A DNA stretch of 64,000 bases, taken from the NCBI RefSeq assembly GCF_000344685.1, contig NW_006920426.1, positions 178,239 to 242,238 on the forward strand, written 5' to 3'. The position numbers and the translations under genes are program-made. This stretch comes from Gloeophyllum trabeum ATCC 11539 (Eukaryota; Basidiomycota; Agaricomycetes; Gloeophyllales; Gloeophyllaceae). Positions 35,825 through 55,240 of the stretch are shown here, piece by piece; position 1 is the stretch's first letter; the number at the start of each line of letters is the position of its first letter. Under the pieces are notes generated by a model. That model was given only the letters and a program-made list of their open reading frames with translations, ran no database searches and was not told the origin of the DNA.

Positions 35825-36694
35825 GACTGATTGGGCAATTTATGTTCTACTTGGGCTGCCGGTGGATCCCGTATGACAGGCTTGTCAAGTATGACATAGA
35901 TGATGATTGAGGTTCCCCTTCACTTTGCTTCCGACAGATTGTCACAATACTGTGCTTGATCATTGCAGTGGTCTTTGACTACATATTTGTCAAGTTCGTG
36001 TCTTCATGTCTCCACCACCGAGAACCGGACAACAAGGTGGTTGCGCGTGCGCCAGGCCGACTTACCTGGCATATTGTATGTGTATGTACATACACCCTTG
36101 CGGTCAGATCGTCATCACATCCGCGAAAGCTACCCGCCGCGACGTTCAGAAAAATTCTAGAACGCAGCTTACGCCGTATGGCACGCCCAATATGAGTAAG
36201 ATGGACCGACCGTAACATGTGCTTTTAATTTAGCATTGCCCTTCTAGGTAACTTGCGGACGCCGGAGAGTGGGTAGTCTTGACTACAGTGCCCGGCCGGC
36301 TGGAGGACTGAGAGAACTCGCGAAGACCGTTGATAATACAGCGTGAATCAGACTGAACGTATACGCGTACACGATCCTTTCGGCCGTCGATGTAAGCAGG
36401 TTTGACGAGCTTAGGTGTTGCGCACAGGCCGGCGATGGTGGCACAGTCGGGCAGAAAGGATCAACGAACGTTAACGCAGCGTTGTGGCGCAGAAAACAAG
36501 GAGTAAGCGAGCGGTCAATTATACCAGGCACGGGTCGAATAGCGCGGGGATCGCTCCGTCGTGAAATTATTTACCGGTCTAGTCCAAATGGATCGGTCCC
36601 GTAGCACGCACGCTTGCATCCACAACGTCCCTTGTTTTCCCTTAGCCGCTGGTCAGCGAGGATAGCAACGGGCGTCCAGTCGTCCCCGCCGTCA
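35825..36694. other. Intergenic, no gene seen
   Basis: About 870 bp between two plus-strand genes. Short frames on both strands show no family resemblance; it presumably holds the promoter of the PH-domain gene. Confidence 0.5.
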
Positions 36695-39600
36695 ATGTCG
36701 ACGAGCAGCGCGTCGCAGAAGTCCTGGTTCGACGACGAGGCCAGGGTAAGTTCTCTTCTCACGAAACTGATGAGCACAGGCGCCTCTGCGGCTCTGCCAA
36801 CGGGCATCTGATGTTCCCGTTCGTCTATGCCTTATATTAATCTTCCTTGGACAGCGCTACTCTACCCAGTCGCCGACGCTGGGCATGTCCGCCTCCTCTA
36901 GGCCAACTTCGCCGGCATCGTCGTCGGCGCGGGCTTTTCGAGCATTCACCTCGCACCGCGACAGCCAGCAATCGAACGGCGCGCACAGAAATAGCATGTT
37001 CCCGGACATTTTCATGGGAGGGAGACCGCGCACCTCGTCTACCTCGGCGCAGTCTAGGAGTAATGGGAAGGGCAAGGAAAGGGATCCAACAGAGTCCATG
37101 GACTCCACTTCGACTGGTTACGGTGTGTGCCGCCTTATTTGCGCTGTGAGAGGGCGAGAACTGATTCTGAACTGTCTGCTCAAAGATCCCGACCCTTTCG
37201 TGGCGCCCTACGGCTCCTCTCCCCATGTGAACTTCGAGACCGTCCGAGACGTGCGCCCCGAGATCCCTCCCAATTTTCCCAGAAGGTCTCGGCATAGCAT
37301 TCTGGGCGTTGCCTCGGACGCACTGAACTTCAAATTTGGGCGGCGGCGAAAGTCCATAAGGCAGCCCCCTCCTCAGCCCATGGTCTTATCCGAAGTCATA
37401 GAGATCACCGCGTCGCGTCGTGACGAGGAAGACGAGGAGCGAGAGCGTCTGAGGGACGCTGCCGCGCAGTCGATCGGCTTAGGTACGGACATGTCGCACA
37501 AGTCTCATACTCGAGAGGACAGCTTCGACGAGGAGGACGAGTTGAACTTGAATGACGACATACCAGACGAGGAGAGGACCGTCGACCGTCACACCACCGG
37601 GGGTCGCTCTACTCACGGGTCCACTATATCTGTTTCAATGTCTATGTCTTCGGGGCCATCACAGCCCCCCCTTCCAAATCGCCGCCGAGCGGGATCTCTT
37701 GCGCTTTCTACACAGTCACGGATACATTCGACTTCGACCCCGGGTCCGTCGGTCCCTCCTTTCCCCAGTACTCTTTCATCTTTGCAACCATTTGTGTACA
37801 TGTCTTCTACATTTCCAAAACACTACCCTCCGCCCTCACTTCTTATGTTAGCCCTGTCTAAACAGTGGCGAAACCGTTACGTCGTCTTGACGTCCCCTGC
37901 ATCTCGGCTCCCGCGTGCCAGCAACACCCCTGCCGTTTCCTATCTACACCTCTTCAAGTCGCCCAGCTCGGAGGAGAGGGAGGTAGAGAGACTTGAAATT
38001 AACGAAGAGAGCGTTGTCTTCATTGCCGACGAAGAAGTGGGAGGTCGCGGGTCCGTCATCAAAGTCGGCGGTGTGGACGTCGGGGTTATGCGCAGAGAAT
38101 TGAATTCCGAGGAGAACGGCCAGACCATGATGCTGCTCCAAATTATCGACTCAGCAGAATCTCAGAAGTGGATAGCCGCTATCAAGGCCGCTATCCTCGC
38201 TCAGAGGTATTTGCGTTTCCATGTATCTTTTATGGTAGAACACCGCACTGACTCAGTTCAGATCTCTTCGGTCAGGGTTAGGCATCCCCTCTCACTCGCT
38301 ATCTGGTTCCGAGCCTCGCGGAGATATGGATGTCATGCTCTCAATGAGAGCACAAGGGCTGCTACCCTCACCGGTACATTCTGAATTTCCCATTAGTCCC
38401 CCTCGCTCTGCCCCTGCCGCTGCTGCCGCCGCATTACTAAACGCTAGCGATCCCAATGGTAGCATCGCAACATCGCCGCACGGCTCGCTCCGCGGCCATC
38501 CCACACCGAAGACTCCGCAGACCAATGCAGTTTCGGCTCTTAAAGGTCTCTTCGCAACTCGACCAAGATCGCCGTCCCGAGCGACCAGCATTGATTCCGA
38601 AAGAGATACCACGGAAGACTCGTTCAGCTCACTGGGAAATAATCTCATGAGCATCCTCCGATCTAATGGAGCGGCTGAGAGCGCAAAGTCGCCCGTGACG
38701 TCTCCCAAGCTCCTTCCTATCTCGTCCGCCTCGCCACCGCGTGTGCCACCCGGACCCATCTTGACCCCCCTCGAGCGCAACTTGCAGAGGAAGATCGTGC
38801 CGGATCGAGAGCGGGAACCTCTTGAATGGTCCTTCTCTGATGTTGGGAAAGAGAACCAGATCAAGCGGATGTCCGCTGGCTCTCCTCCCTTGCAACCACC
38901 TCCACGGAAACGGCCATGGACCTTAGCTGCTGGCCCAGGTGCAAGCCATGAAGAGGCTGCATCATTATATAATAACGGTAACGCCAGTATGAGCTTTGGA
39001 GTCGGCCAGCCGAGCGAGCCGTCGAATCGTACGCCAGGGAGCCCTTCCTTGTCCGTTTTCTCTGGAGGGAGTGCGACGCCGGAACAGAAGCCGAGGGCGC
39101 CTTCATTATGTTCCGTTTCAACGTTCGCATCGGGCGAGCAGAGCGGCCTGGACAGGTCGAATTCCAATGTCAAACGGTGGTCCAGGCAAGGTGTTCTACC
39201 TAAGCGTCTCACACCGCCTGCCGGTCCTCCTCCAGCACCGCCGGTCGGATCAGACACCCAGGCTGGCAAATCGCCGCCGTCCAAGTCGCAGACCTTGCAC
39301 CCTTACGCGGCGGAGCGACCGCCGAGTCGTTCTTCGTCTCTTCATTCGCCCTCCAGTCCGCAGAGCTTCGTCTCAGCTATGCCGACCTTTTCGAAGCGTG
39401 CATCCAGCTCCTCGGGGTATAGTGTCTCCGCCCATAGTAATAGCACGGCGAGTACCAACCCTGTCAACATTCCAAACCGACCAATGTCTGCCGGCAGGAT
39501 GTCCCTCCCACCACCACCCCGTCCAGCCCCGAATATGGCTCTCCCACCTACTCCATCTGAAGAGCCACAAGGGCAACCGGGGTCAGCGCCGGTGAACAAA

Positions 39601-40425
39601 AGCTCAATCCGCGAGTCCTTTACTCAGCGAGCCCTCAGGCTGTCTCTAGTTCCTCCGAGAGACCCTCCGTCTTCTGGATTGCCCCCGCGGCCCGATGAGC
39701 CTTCTTATCGGTCTCACCGTAGGAGCTCTAGCAACGGAAGTAACAGCGGTCTTTCGCGCACATTGTCCCCGATACCCGGATCCCCAATACCCCCTGGTCC
39801 TCCCCATCCTCCTCCTACGGGCCCCCTTCCGCCACCTCCTGCGTCATCTTCTCCTCTCTCTCGTCTTCCTTCAATTAAGCAACGCTTGCGATTGCTTAGT
39901 GCTCCGGCTTCGCCCAGTCCTCTGTCTAGCCCGCCTTCTACACCCATTGCCCCAATCCATCGACCTCCTACCCCTTCCACGCCCATTGGTGAACCGATCA
40001 CTACGCACCAGAACGATCCCGATTTCCTTCTGTCGGCTGGAGACGACAACATCTCCGAGAATGGACCCAAAACATCTGGGTTACCTTCGATGGCAGATGA
40101 AGTGCCCGTGCCCGAGTCATCACCAGACTTCACAGAATTGACATCCTTGTCGCCTCCCCCGAGACGTGCGTCCAGACCAGTTGCCGTGCCAGACAGGGAG
40201 AACGACAAGTACACGAGCACGCAGATTCTACCCGAAGAGGCTCTCGTCTCCTCGGGGGAAACGGTATCTGGTTCCTTCAACGAATCACTCTCTCCGCCAC
40301 CGCACCGCCTCTCTGCAATTGCCACTGAAGGCGATGACAAGCAAAATGCTGCACCCGTAGAGTCGCCCTTGACGTTGCTGGAGCAACATGGGTCCACTGT
40401 TTCTCTTGGTATAGTGAGCATATAA
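36695..40425 (+). CDS. PH-domain protein with long Ser/Pro-rich disordered regions
   Basis: Four exons (36695-36745, 36855-37122, 37186-38206, 38262-40425) give 1,167 residues. A pleckstrin-homology domain lies at about residues 330-480: SKQWRNRYVVLTSPASR opens the first strands, YLHLFKSP follows, and SAESQKWIAAIKAAILAQR is the C-terminal helix with its invariant Trp. PH domains bind phosphoinositides or proteins, so membrane recruitment is likely. Upstream, DEEDEERERLRDAAAQSIG is a charged helix. The C-terminal 680 residues are disordered, with many SP/TP sites and polyproline stretches (PPPPRPAPNMALPPTP, PPGPPHPPPTGPLPPPP) that could bind SH3 or profilin. Similar uncharacterised proteins occur in Agaricomycetes. 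The first exon is only 17 codons and is supported by phase and good splice sites. Confidence 0.82.
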
Positions 40426-40627
40426 CGGTATCTCGGATCATATCGGTCTTAATCTCTGTGTTCATGTAAATTTTGATGTCTTTGTGCATATTGTTGTACT
40501 TGTAGCATTCCTATCTCAGCCCGTCATTGCTTCCGGAGGTTTAATGGCGAGAGGTATGACACTTGTAGCATGAATTACATATTGGATCTAGAAATACACT
40601 GGAATGCAAATAACACAATATACGACA

Positions 40628-48382
<7,755 letters not shown>

Positions 48383-48806
48383 CGTCGACGTTGGCGACGA
48401 CGGAAGGCGTTGAGCTGAGTAAACTGCCAAATGCGCGCAACAGGTCTGACCCTTCGGCGAAGTCCGACGAGGTGCCATAGGTCTTCGGTATGTATTTACC
48501 CACGGCAGTGCTTGGGGACTCAACCATCTCCGTCACGTGCACCCACACAAGGCCCTGAGATGTGGCTCGCAGCCACACTTCATCAACCTACCAGCATGGC
48601 ACAGCGTTCCTCAACACGGAAGCGGGCTCAGACTGCTTTGCCTGAACCGGAATTCACTGATGGAGCTCACTACGATTCATGCAGTGATGATTTTGTTCCT
48701 GCGCCTAAGCGGCGCAAGCAAATGAATAAACGAAGTACCGTGCCCAGGACTGCGCAAAAATCAGCCGATGATCTCGTCGCGAAGAAGACTGGGAGGTTTG
48801 ATCATT

Positions 48807-49385
48807 AGAGAGTATTTGCAGGAGGCGAAGTCAACTTTAGCTATCTGATCTGACACGAGATCTTCGGCGAAGTGAAAACAGCAGTGGTGCGCGTCGGAGC
48901 CATTCGCGGAAAAAGCTGGGGATACACTACACTGGGTACAATACCCATATTGAGCCACCGAGAAAGTGTGAAAGGAACCGGACAAAGGTCAAATTTTGTT
49001 CATAGTGTTGCCTTGCAAAACAAATGAAAGTTCAATGAACAGTGCTGAATAAAGATCATATCCTGTGTCACAATCAAATTTTTGTGCACTCAAAAGTAGT
49101 ATTATTCTAATTCATTTCACTGACTGTGCAATGGACAATCATGAAAGAAGTTTGACCTTTGACTGATTATTTTCAAAGTTTTGTGCATGCTCAATATGGG
49201 TGATGTACCCAGTGCTAGAAACTCTGACACAGCATATTACCCTATACGTAGGTATACACCCAATGCTAACGGGTAGGTGGTGCAGAATATCATATTTTTG
49301 GTGTTTGTGGTGCATTCGCATTATCCGAAGTGGGCTGTCTGCTAAGCGGAAAAAGTGTCCACTTCGCCTCCTGCAAATACTCTCT
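48807..49385. mobile_element. TIR element (about 290 bp without its insert) in the F-box pseudogene
   Basis: Left end AGAGAGTATTTGCAGGAGGC and right end GCCTCCTGCAAATACTCTCT are exact inverted repeats; the perfect match is 25 bp. Both sides are flanked by ATT, which again also fits TA duplication around GAGAGTATTTGC ends. The element lies between the KKTGRF and KLADMPFD codons of the F-box pseudogene exon 1, so the unbroken paralogue shows the empty site. It carries no open frame and contains the separate 285-bp MITE. Its end style resembles the element at 34274-34390. Confidence 0.8.
48930..49214. mobile_element. 285-bp MITE, copy 1 (CACTA-like ends), nested insertion
   Basis: Starts CACTGGGTACAATACCCATA and ends as its inverted repeat (26-bp TIR, two mismatches). 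It is flanked by CTA on both sides (48927-48929 and 49215-49217), a 3-bp target duplication. The same sequence recurs at 62644-62928 with two base differences. The CACTG end and 3-bp duplication fit CACTA/EnSpm-type non-autonomous elements. AT-rich, no coding capacity. Confidence 0.88.
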
Positions 49386-50490
49386 ATTAAGCTTGCAGAC
49401 ATGCCATTTGACATCCTTGGTGAGGTACGTTCTTCAACTCTATGCAGTTGTCTGGCAGACCTTGAACAGGGTTACTGCAGATCTTCTCCTTGCTGCACCC
49501 TCTCGATGTATGACTTATCCCGGACCAACAAATGACTCAACAGTACACTTATGCGCCGCCATTTCGCTTTCACATGGAAGGCAACGCTCCTTGAACTTTC
49601 GTCCTCGGAAGGACTGCCGTCATGCCCAGATGACCTAATTGAGCCTCAATATGTCCGACTCATGTTCGAACACTGTTGAACCGTGAGCGAATACATAGTT
49701 ATGTATATTTCTCCAATTGACGTGACACCCAGCACACACTGGACCACGCGCTATGTGATCTGAGGATAAGGTCTTGTAGGTCGTGTATAAAAATACTACA
49801 CACTTTTGAATCTTCGTTTTCGTTGTATCTGATCCTTGTTTTTCAGCGTTATTGATCAATTCTGAGGCTCATTACATGTTACCCTGGGATTTTCAGGAGA
49901 AACTTGATGGGACTCGGATTGCACCATGTACAGAAATTAGCGGTAACCCCAAGTGTGCATTGTTATTGCTTGTACTTTTGCTGCATTCACGTAATCATCC
50001 TTCCTCAGTGCTATATGCTGGTCAGTATTACCTGAGGTCAGACATAGCCTTCCTGGCAGAGACTTTGAAGGAAGTGCTCTATGACAATGAGAAATTCCAT
50101 TGTTTCCTCAAGGAGAGACTATTTCAAGTTGCCCTAGTCGATATCGATATGGTGAGCAGATCTCATTCATGCTTTGTATGCTCCTCTGACGTATTTTGCT
50201 CTAGCCTGCCACTCAATCACGACAATGGCAGTCATCCTGGACTCCTGCTCGGGAGGCCAATGCCATGAAGGCAAGAAGGAGAAAAGAGTAGGCATTCATG
50301 ATTCCACATCCGTTTAACTGTCTGTCCATGGTCAAAGTGGCAAAACCCCTCACCGATGATGGTACATGGCAGGCGGGGTATAAGCTCAACAACAATCACA
50401 GGAATCGAGTTCCAGAATGGGCACATGTAAGGGATGGATTGGTCAAGTTTATGGATGGTAACAGGGCTCGCTGCACTGCGTGTGGATAGA

Positions 50491-50884
50491 GCGACGAGTT
50501 CCTTACGACGCACCTCAGTAGGCTAGTCGAGGTACCGAACATGTAATATTGCTGTAAAGACGCCGTCGGGGTAGTTGACATCCGTTTCATGAAAGGCATC
50601 ATAAGTCAAGAAACGCACAAGGGCATGATAGAGCATATGAAGCGTCCTTCTTTGCGGCCTTTACTGGCCCAAACTATATGCTACCATTGATGCGGGTCTG
50701 TTCCGGTCATCGGTCTAGCAGTGTCCACCGTACACAGTTCATGTGTATTCCAATAGCTGAATCATCATTTGCTCTCTTTGCTGAACTAGGCATCACCCTC
50801 ACCCCATCGCAGGGTTAACAGGAGAAAATCTGCGGTACTGGCATATAACATACATGTGAATCCTCCCGACAATCTACAGGAGCA
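50491..50884. other. Intergenic, no gene seen
   Basis: About 390 bp between the end of the F-box pseudogene and the 3' end of the SAP-like gene. I see no further recognisable pseudogene exon, though the last F-box exon equivalent should have fallen here. Confidence 0.45.
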
Positions 50885-53445
50885 TCACCACGGTAATTGT
50901 ACAGATACCCCGGATGGATTAGGAGGTAAGTCAAGCGGGGTACCAGACGAGTCGCAGCTCAACAAATCCATCCACATCGCACTCACACCATCCTCTTCAC
51001 AGCCAATCTGCATTCCGTTCTCTCGAAGAACATAGTACGGCCTCGCGGGAGTTTGTACCACCGCGATAGCAATATGTAAAGGCCGCCTACGCGCAGTCGT
51101 AAAGTGCACACTTTCCACATGATGATGCCTACAATAGCATGAACACTGATGAGATGCGGGGAAAAGACAGTACGTACGCTGGGAGGAACAGGTTTACTTG
51201 TGCTTTCCCGGACCTTGGAGGAGGGCCCACTGGTGTCCCCAGGCCTGCAAACTCCTGCGCCATCTGGGTACATGACATCCACTGACCGCTCACACTGATC
51301 ATAGAGGGTAAATAGGCAACTCGGCTGTACAGTGAAGGTGGCCATTTCCTACCTGTTGGCTACTAGGCACGCCAGAACGTACCGCTCCGCCACGATCTTC
51401 GCTTGGCCTGACTCTCCTTCACCTTGTATTCGGCTAAGCCATAGCCTACTGATCCCTCTATCATATTCCTCATAATTCGCCCACTTCAAACAGTCCATAA
51501 TCGGAGCCGGAGATCCACCATCATCCTGCAGCTGTTCTATGTAGAGGGACCAGTCTGCACGAAGAGGAGGAGACTATGAACTTTGATGGACGTCCGATGA
51601 CTTCGCAAGTAGGCTCCAATACGTAGAAATGCTCTTCAGAAGTCCCACATTCCGAACGATGCTTAATTGTTATGGACCAGATTGAGTGGACTACCGCTTT
51701 AGCCGAAGTGACAATGCCGGGAGGATAGTGCACGCCGAGGGAGATTGTAAACCATAGCCTAGTCATGACAAATCTGAAAGGCCATCGTAAGTGTCATGAG
51801 CAGACACGGGATAGTGTGACGCCTGAGCTCGCATATTAACCTGAGTGCGACGACCACTTGTTTCTCGTCGTCTGGGCTAGTCCACATATGCGGAGATAAT
51901 GGTGATTGCTCGAGACAGGCGGGCAAAAAAGAACGTCGGTACGCCATCCGCCATACTTCCAGTTCGCGAGTCCGAGCCCTCAGGTAAGGCCACATGTTCG
52001 TCATTGTGTTGGGATACTTTTGCAGAACCTCATCTGTCCGCTTACCAGGGAAGTCCTGCCGAAGAATGACATCCGCGGAGAGGTATACTATTCGAACCAC
52101 GAACAGTCCCCTGACCTCAGTTATCAGCAAGGCATGGCCGAAATGACGCACCCGCATAGCGGAACATCCGCGATACTTGGGCACATTGCCGGCGCTCTGC
52201 ATCGGATAGACCACTGAGTATGACAGCCCACCGCTGCACCCGCTTGCGCTGAGAAAGAGAGGGCGGCAGAGAAATACGAGTACACTCGGGAACCGCAAAA
52301 GACTTATATGGGAAGACGAAGAACTCCGCAGAATCAAGGTGGCTGGGTCTAAGGGAAGTCAGCGCAAGAGATTCGTCGCAAGCACTCGAGGGGCCGTTGA
52401 CTTTGCGAGAAGGTGCAGATATGTGGGGTTTGACGGGTTTACAGATCGCTAGCGGCTTGAATCTTTTAGCTTGCTTAGCAACGGTCCGATCGGCAGGCCC
52501 TGATACCTCTGGTGACCGGTCGTCTTGATGTGGAGGGCCCATGACGAATGCGGATGTCTTCGATGGAGCAACAGACACGGGACATGGAGGTAGATCTGAC
52601 GCAGTGACACAAGACGCCCTATGTGTACGAGAAGCCGATGTTGTTCCGGCCCTAGCGTGCGAGCTTCCAAAGTCTACAGCTATCTTAGCCTTTTTGCCTT
52701 GATGAGAAGGGACCAAAGTGCTTCCCGGTCGTTTCGCCAGTAGATTCAACGCATATCCGTCAGTTGTTTTGTTACTAGGTCTCGTAGGTCCAGAGCCTGG
52801 TGTGCTGACGTCCAACTGTCTTGACGATGTTGTAGGTACGCGCATATACTCCACCTTCTCAGAGTGGAGGACGTGACTGGGCCACCGGGTCGGAGAATTC
52901 CGCAGTCTACCAGAGGACGCATCTACAAGATCTTTCGAAAGAGAGGTGGATACGTCTGGTGTGGGTGCTACTCTCGCGCTCGGCGGTGAGCCGTCAGTCT
53001 CCCCGATGGCAGGCGCTTCAGCCAGTTCATTAGCCGCGACAGCCAGATTACGAACGCTTGCCATAGCGTCAGAGCCAACCCTCCCAGTCGTAACGTTTGG
53101 TAGACCTAGATGGCCAGGACCCGAAGCGTTTGGAGTAGAGTCCTGAGTAAAATCTTTAGGAGTCTCTGTCCGTCTCGCAGGTGCATCGAGACCCTCCTTT
53201 GTCGTTCGGCGAGCAGCTGGTCCATGGCTGGCTTCAGAGACGCTAGATTCAACAGTGGACAGCGACACAGAGCTGAATACAGCAGCGACAGAGTTATCAG
53301 AGGCATCAGAGGCAGCGAGGATCTTCTGGATCAGGGCGGGCTTGGTGAGTTTGGAATATCCGCTGATATGTTTTTCTTTGCATAAGGCTTTCAGCTGAGC
53401 AACCGTAAGTTTCGATAGTTCGTTGGTCGTCGATGCAGCAGCCAT
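50885..53445 (-). CDS. Conserved basidiomycete protein with N-terminal SAP-like motif
   Basis: The N-terminus reads LSKLTVAQLKALCKEKHISG then YSKLTKPALIQKIL, a SAP or Rho-N type helix-extended-helix motif that usually binds DNA or RNA. A disordered Ser/Pro-rich region follows to about residue 370. The C-terminal half is folded: RISLPPSLSQRKRVQRWAVI, LSDAERRQCAQVSRMFRYAV, LWTSPDD-like MWTSPDDEKQVVVALRF, SEEHFYVLEPTCEVIG, YDRGISRLWLSRIQGEGESG, VAERYVLACLVANSVSG and NGMQIGCEEDGVSAMWMDLL. I remember this as a conserved Agaricomycete family but can give no function. First exons: 52152-53445, 51841-52087 and 51773 downward. The junction near 51560-51590 needs a 37-nt intron and is uncertain. It is divergent from the MYND gene. 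Confidence 0.72.
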
Positions 53446-53655
53446 GCTAGAAGACCTTGGTGAAAGCAGCGCGACTTGAAAGCAAGCAGGACACGACGTT
53501 CAGGGCCACAATTGCCTTTTATGGCTTTTCAGGGAGCTTCTCCAGCAGTTGCCACAACCCAATATGAGGACGGCGAACCAGCGTCGTTCGCGGCCTCCAG
53601 AGATAAGTGCGGACTGCTACATCCCTCTACACTCTCATTCTCGTGCAACTCAGTC
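53446..53655. promoter_or_regulatory. Divergent spacer between the SAP-like and MYND genes
   Basis: The two ATGs are 210 bp apart on opposite strands, so this segment should carry both promoters. No specific element was recognised. Confidence 0.4.
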
Positions 53656-54886
53656 ATGATGGAAGATCTCGCTTCAGCGTTCGCCGGTCTCTCTGGGTAC
53701 GCTCTTCGTGCTCCATATGAGCTAATAAAGCTGATTTTCTGTTCGGTAGCTTCAGCCCGATGATGATGATCAATCGCTCATGTACCTGCGCGACGACAAG
53801 ACTTATCCAGTGCAGAGGCTTTGGAGTGTACCAAAACGACATATCCGCCAAGTTTGACAAGAGTCCCGATGAGGTGCCCGACCTCGCAAAGGAAGACTTC
53901 CTAGCTAGGAAGAAGATCATTGACCAGGTTGCTGCCTGGGTCGATGAGCATCAGGATAAGACACCTCAGATTATTTATAAGAATGAATGGGTGCCTATTT
54001 TGTACGGGTACGAGGTATGACATGGTTCCTTTGCAGTCCGGGATATTTATGTATACGCGAACAGATTGTGAAAGGGTCGGCTAAGAGAAATGTAAGAGAT
54101 TGTTGAATTCTCAACAATTATTGTGCTAGATGCCGATGAGTTACCAGCGCGATTGGGGCCATCTCATCTTCACGGACCTGACCCTAACCAGATACCTTCT
54201 GGTTATGTGCTTCGGGGATCCGAAATGCAGTGAGCTCGCTGTACTTGAATCTTCGACCGCGCAGATATTTACAAACCTACAGATTGCGGCAGTCCTTTCC
54301 ACCACGACTACGACGCGATTGTGAAGTACAACACCGATAGGTTCATGTCGCTGCTGAAGTACCTCCATCACGATGACGCGAGGCCAAATTGGTATGGTCC
54401 TGTTCTCTGGCACCGAAGAGACCAATCCTGATTGCGGCGAATAGGGTGCGAGCCACGTATACCACGTCCAAGAATCGTTCCCTGGATCCGGACTTCCTGA
54501 ACTCCCTCGAAGGACCGAAGGCGGGCACGTCGACCACCCCACCAATCTTCCATGTTACGCCCGACAATTTCACGCCATCGCTGTTGGCCTCGGACATTGA
54601 GAAGATCGACAATCTGCTGACTAGCTCTCGCAGAAAGCTGCCACCGTCCAGCGTCAAAAACGAGGTGCTAGGCAAGAAGGAGGGCCGGCCAGAGATGAAG
54701 ACGTACCTCGCAGGGAACGAGAAGAATAAGAGACAGTGTGCATATTGCGAGAAAGTCGGAAAGCATGACATGCCTATGTGTGGGCGTTGCAAGTTAGTGA
54801 GATATTGCAGCCCTGAATGTCAGAAGGCGGCGTGGGTGAACCATAAGATCTTCTGCAAGAAGGCTACGTCCACCAAAGCTGCCTAG
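53656..54886 (+). pseudogene. MYND zinc-finger protein gene, apparently frameshifted
   Basis: The C-terminal exon (about 54434-54886) is intact and ends in a MYND finger: CAYCEKVGKHDMPMCGRC then RYCSPECQKAAW and HKIFC, all seven Cys and the His in place. Upstream coding blocks are clear but change frame without room for introns: DDDDQSLMYLRDDKTYPVQ (about 53765), RGFGVYQNDISAKFDKSPD (about 53815), IVKGSAKRNV then IVEFSTIIVLDADELPARLG (about 54060-54150), and YLQTYRLRQSFP next to HHDYDAIVKYNTDRFMSLL (about 54270-54350). At least three shifts of 1-2 nt are needed. Either the gene has decayed recently or the assembly has small indels here. MYND domains bind proline-rich partners; the cellular role is unknown. 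Confidence 0.6.
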
Positions 54887-55240
54887 GTGGTCATCTATCT
54901 CCTTAACTGTCACTTTTAGTAAGCCGTTGTAGCTTTAAATGTGTTGTTTGTAGCATGATCTACTCAAGTAAGTACCCGCCTGGCCCTGTGATGCTGGTGG
55001 CGTCGCACTCGAAGAAGCGCCCAGCACAGCCGCCGAATACATCCCGAGGCATAATAAGCGCCCAGGAACCGCCCAGCGTTCTCAACGTGTCTCACGCGCA
55101 ACGTCATTGGCGTTCAAGTCAACTTGGCACGCTGCGGCAGATATCAAGCACAAGACTTGATGCCGACGACCTGATTCGCTTTCTGTACCCTCTGTCGACA
55201 TCGCGTTAGTGACAGGTTTAGTGGTCTTGTCGTGGCCAGG
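54887..55240. other. Intergenic, no gene seen
   Basis: About 350 bp upstream of the phospholipase D gene. An 84-codon open frame at 54955-55209 has no recognised domain and is probably chance. Confidence 0.4.

Larger units (their letters stand above)
48598..50490 (+). pseudogene. Pseudogene of the F-box family, split by TIR elements
   Basis: Successive pieces match the intact minus-strand paralogue at 30343-32688 in order. The N-terminus APKRRKQMNKRS (48.6 kb) matches PAPKRRKQ; LADMPFDILGE (about 49.4 kb) matches LADIPFDILAE, with the same donor GTACGT; then comes IFSLLHPLDV followed by frameshifted DLSRTNK and LLELSSSEGLPSCPDDL; IEPQYVRLMFEHC matches EPQYIRLMFEYSC; SDIAFLAETLKEVLYDNEKF matches its equivalent; WAHVRDGLVKFMDGNRARC matches WANMRDQMVEFMEKMKARC. 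There are at least one frameshift (near 49520) and in-frame stops (K-stop-L, C-stop). The 48807-49385 element sits inside the first exon. The gene cannot encode the full protein. Confidence 0.85.

Noticed and set aside
38292..39284. 330-codon open frame on the minus strand inside the PH-domain gene
   Set aside because: It mirrors the GC-rich, Ser/Pro-rich coding strand; the plus-strand frame has phase-consistent exons and a PH domain.
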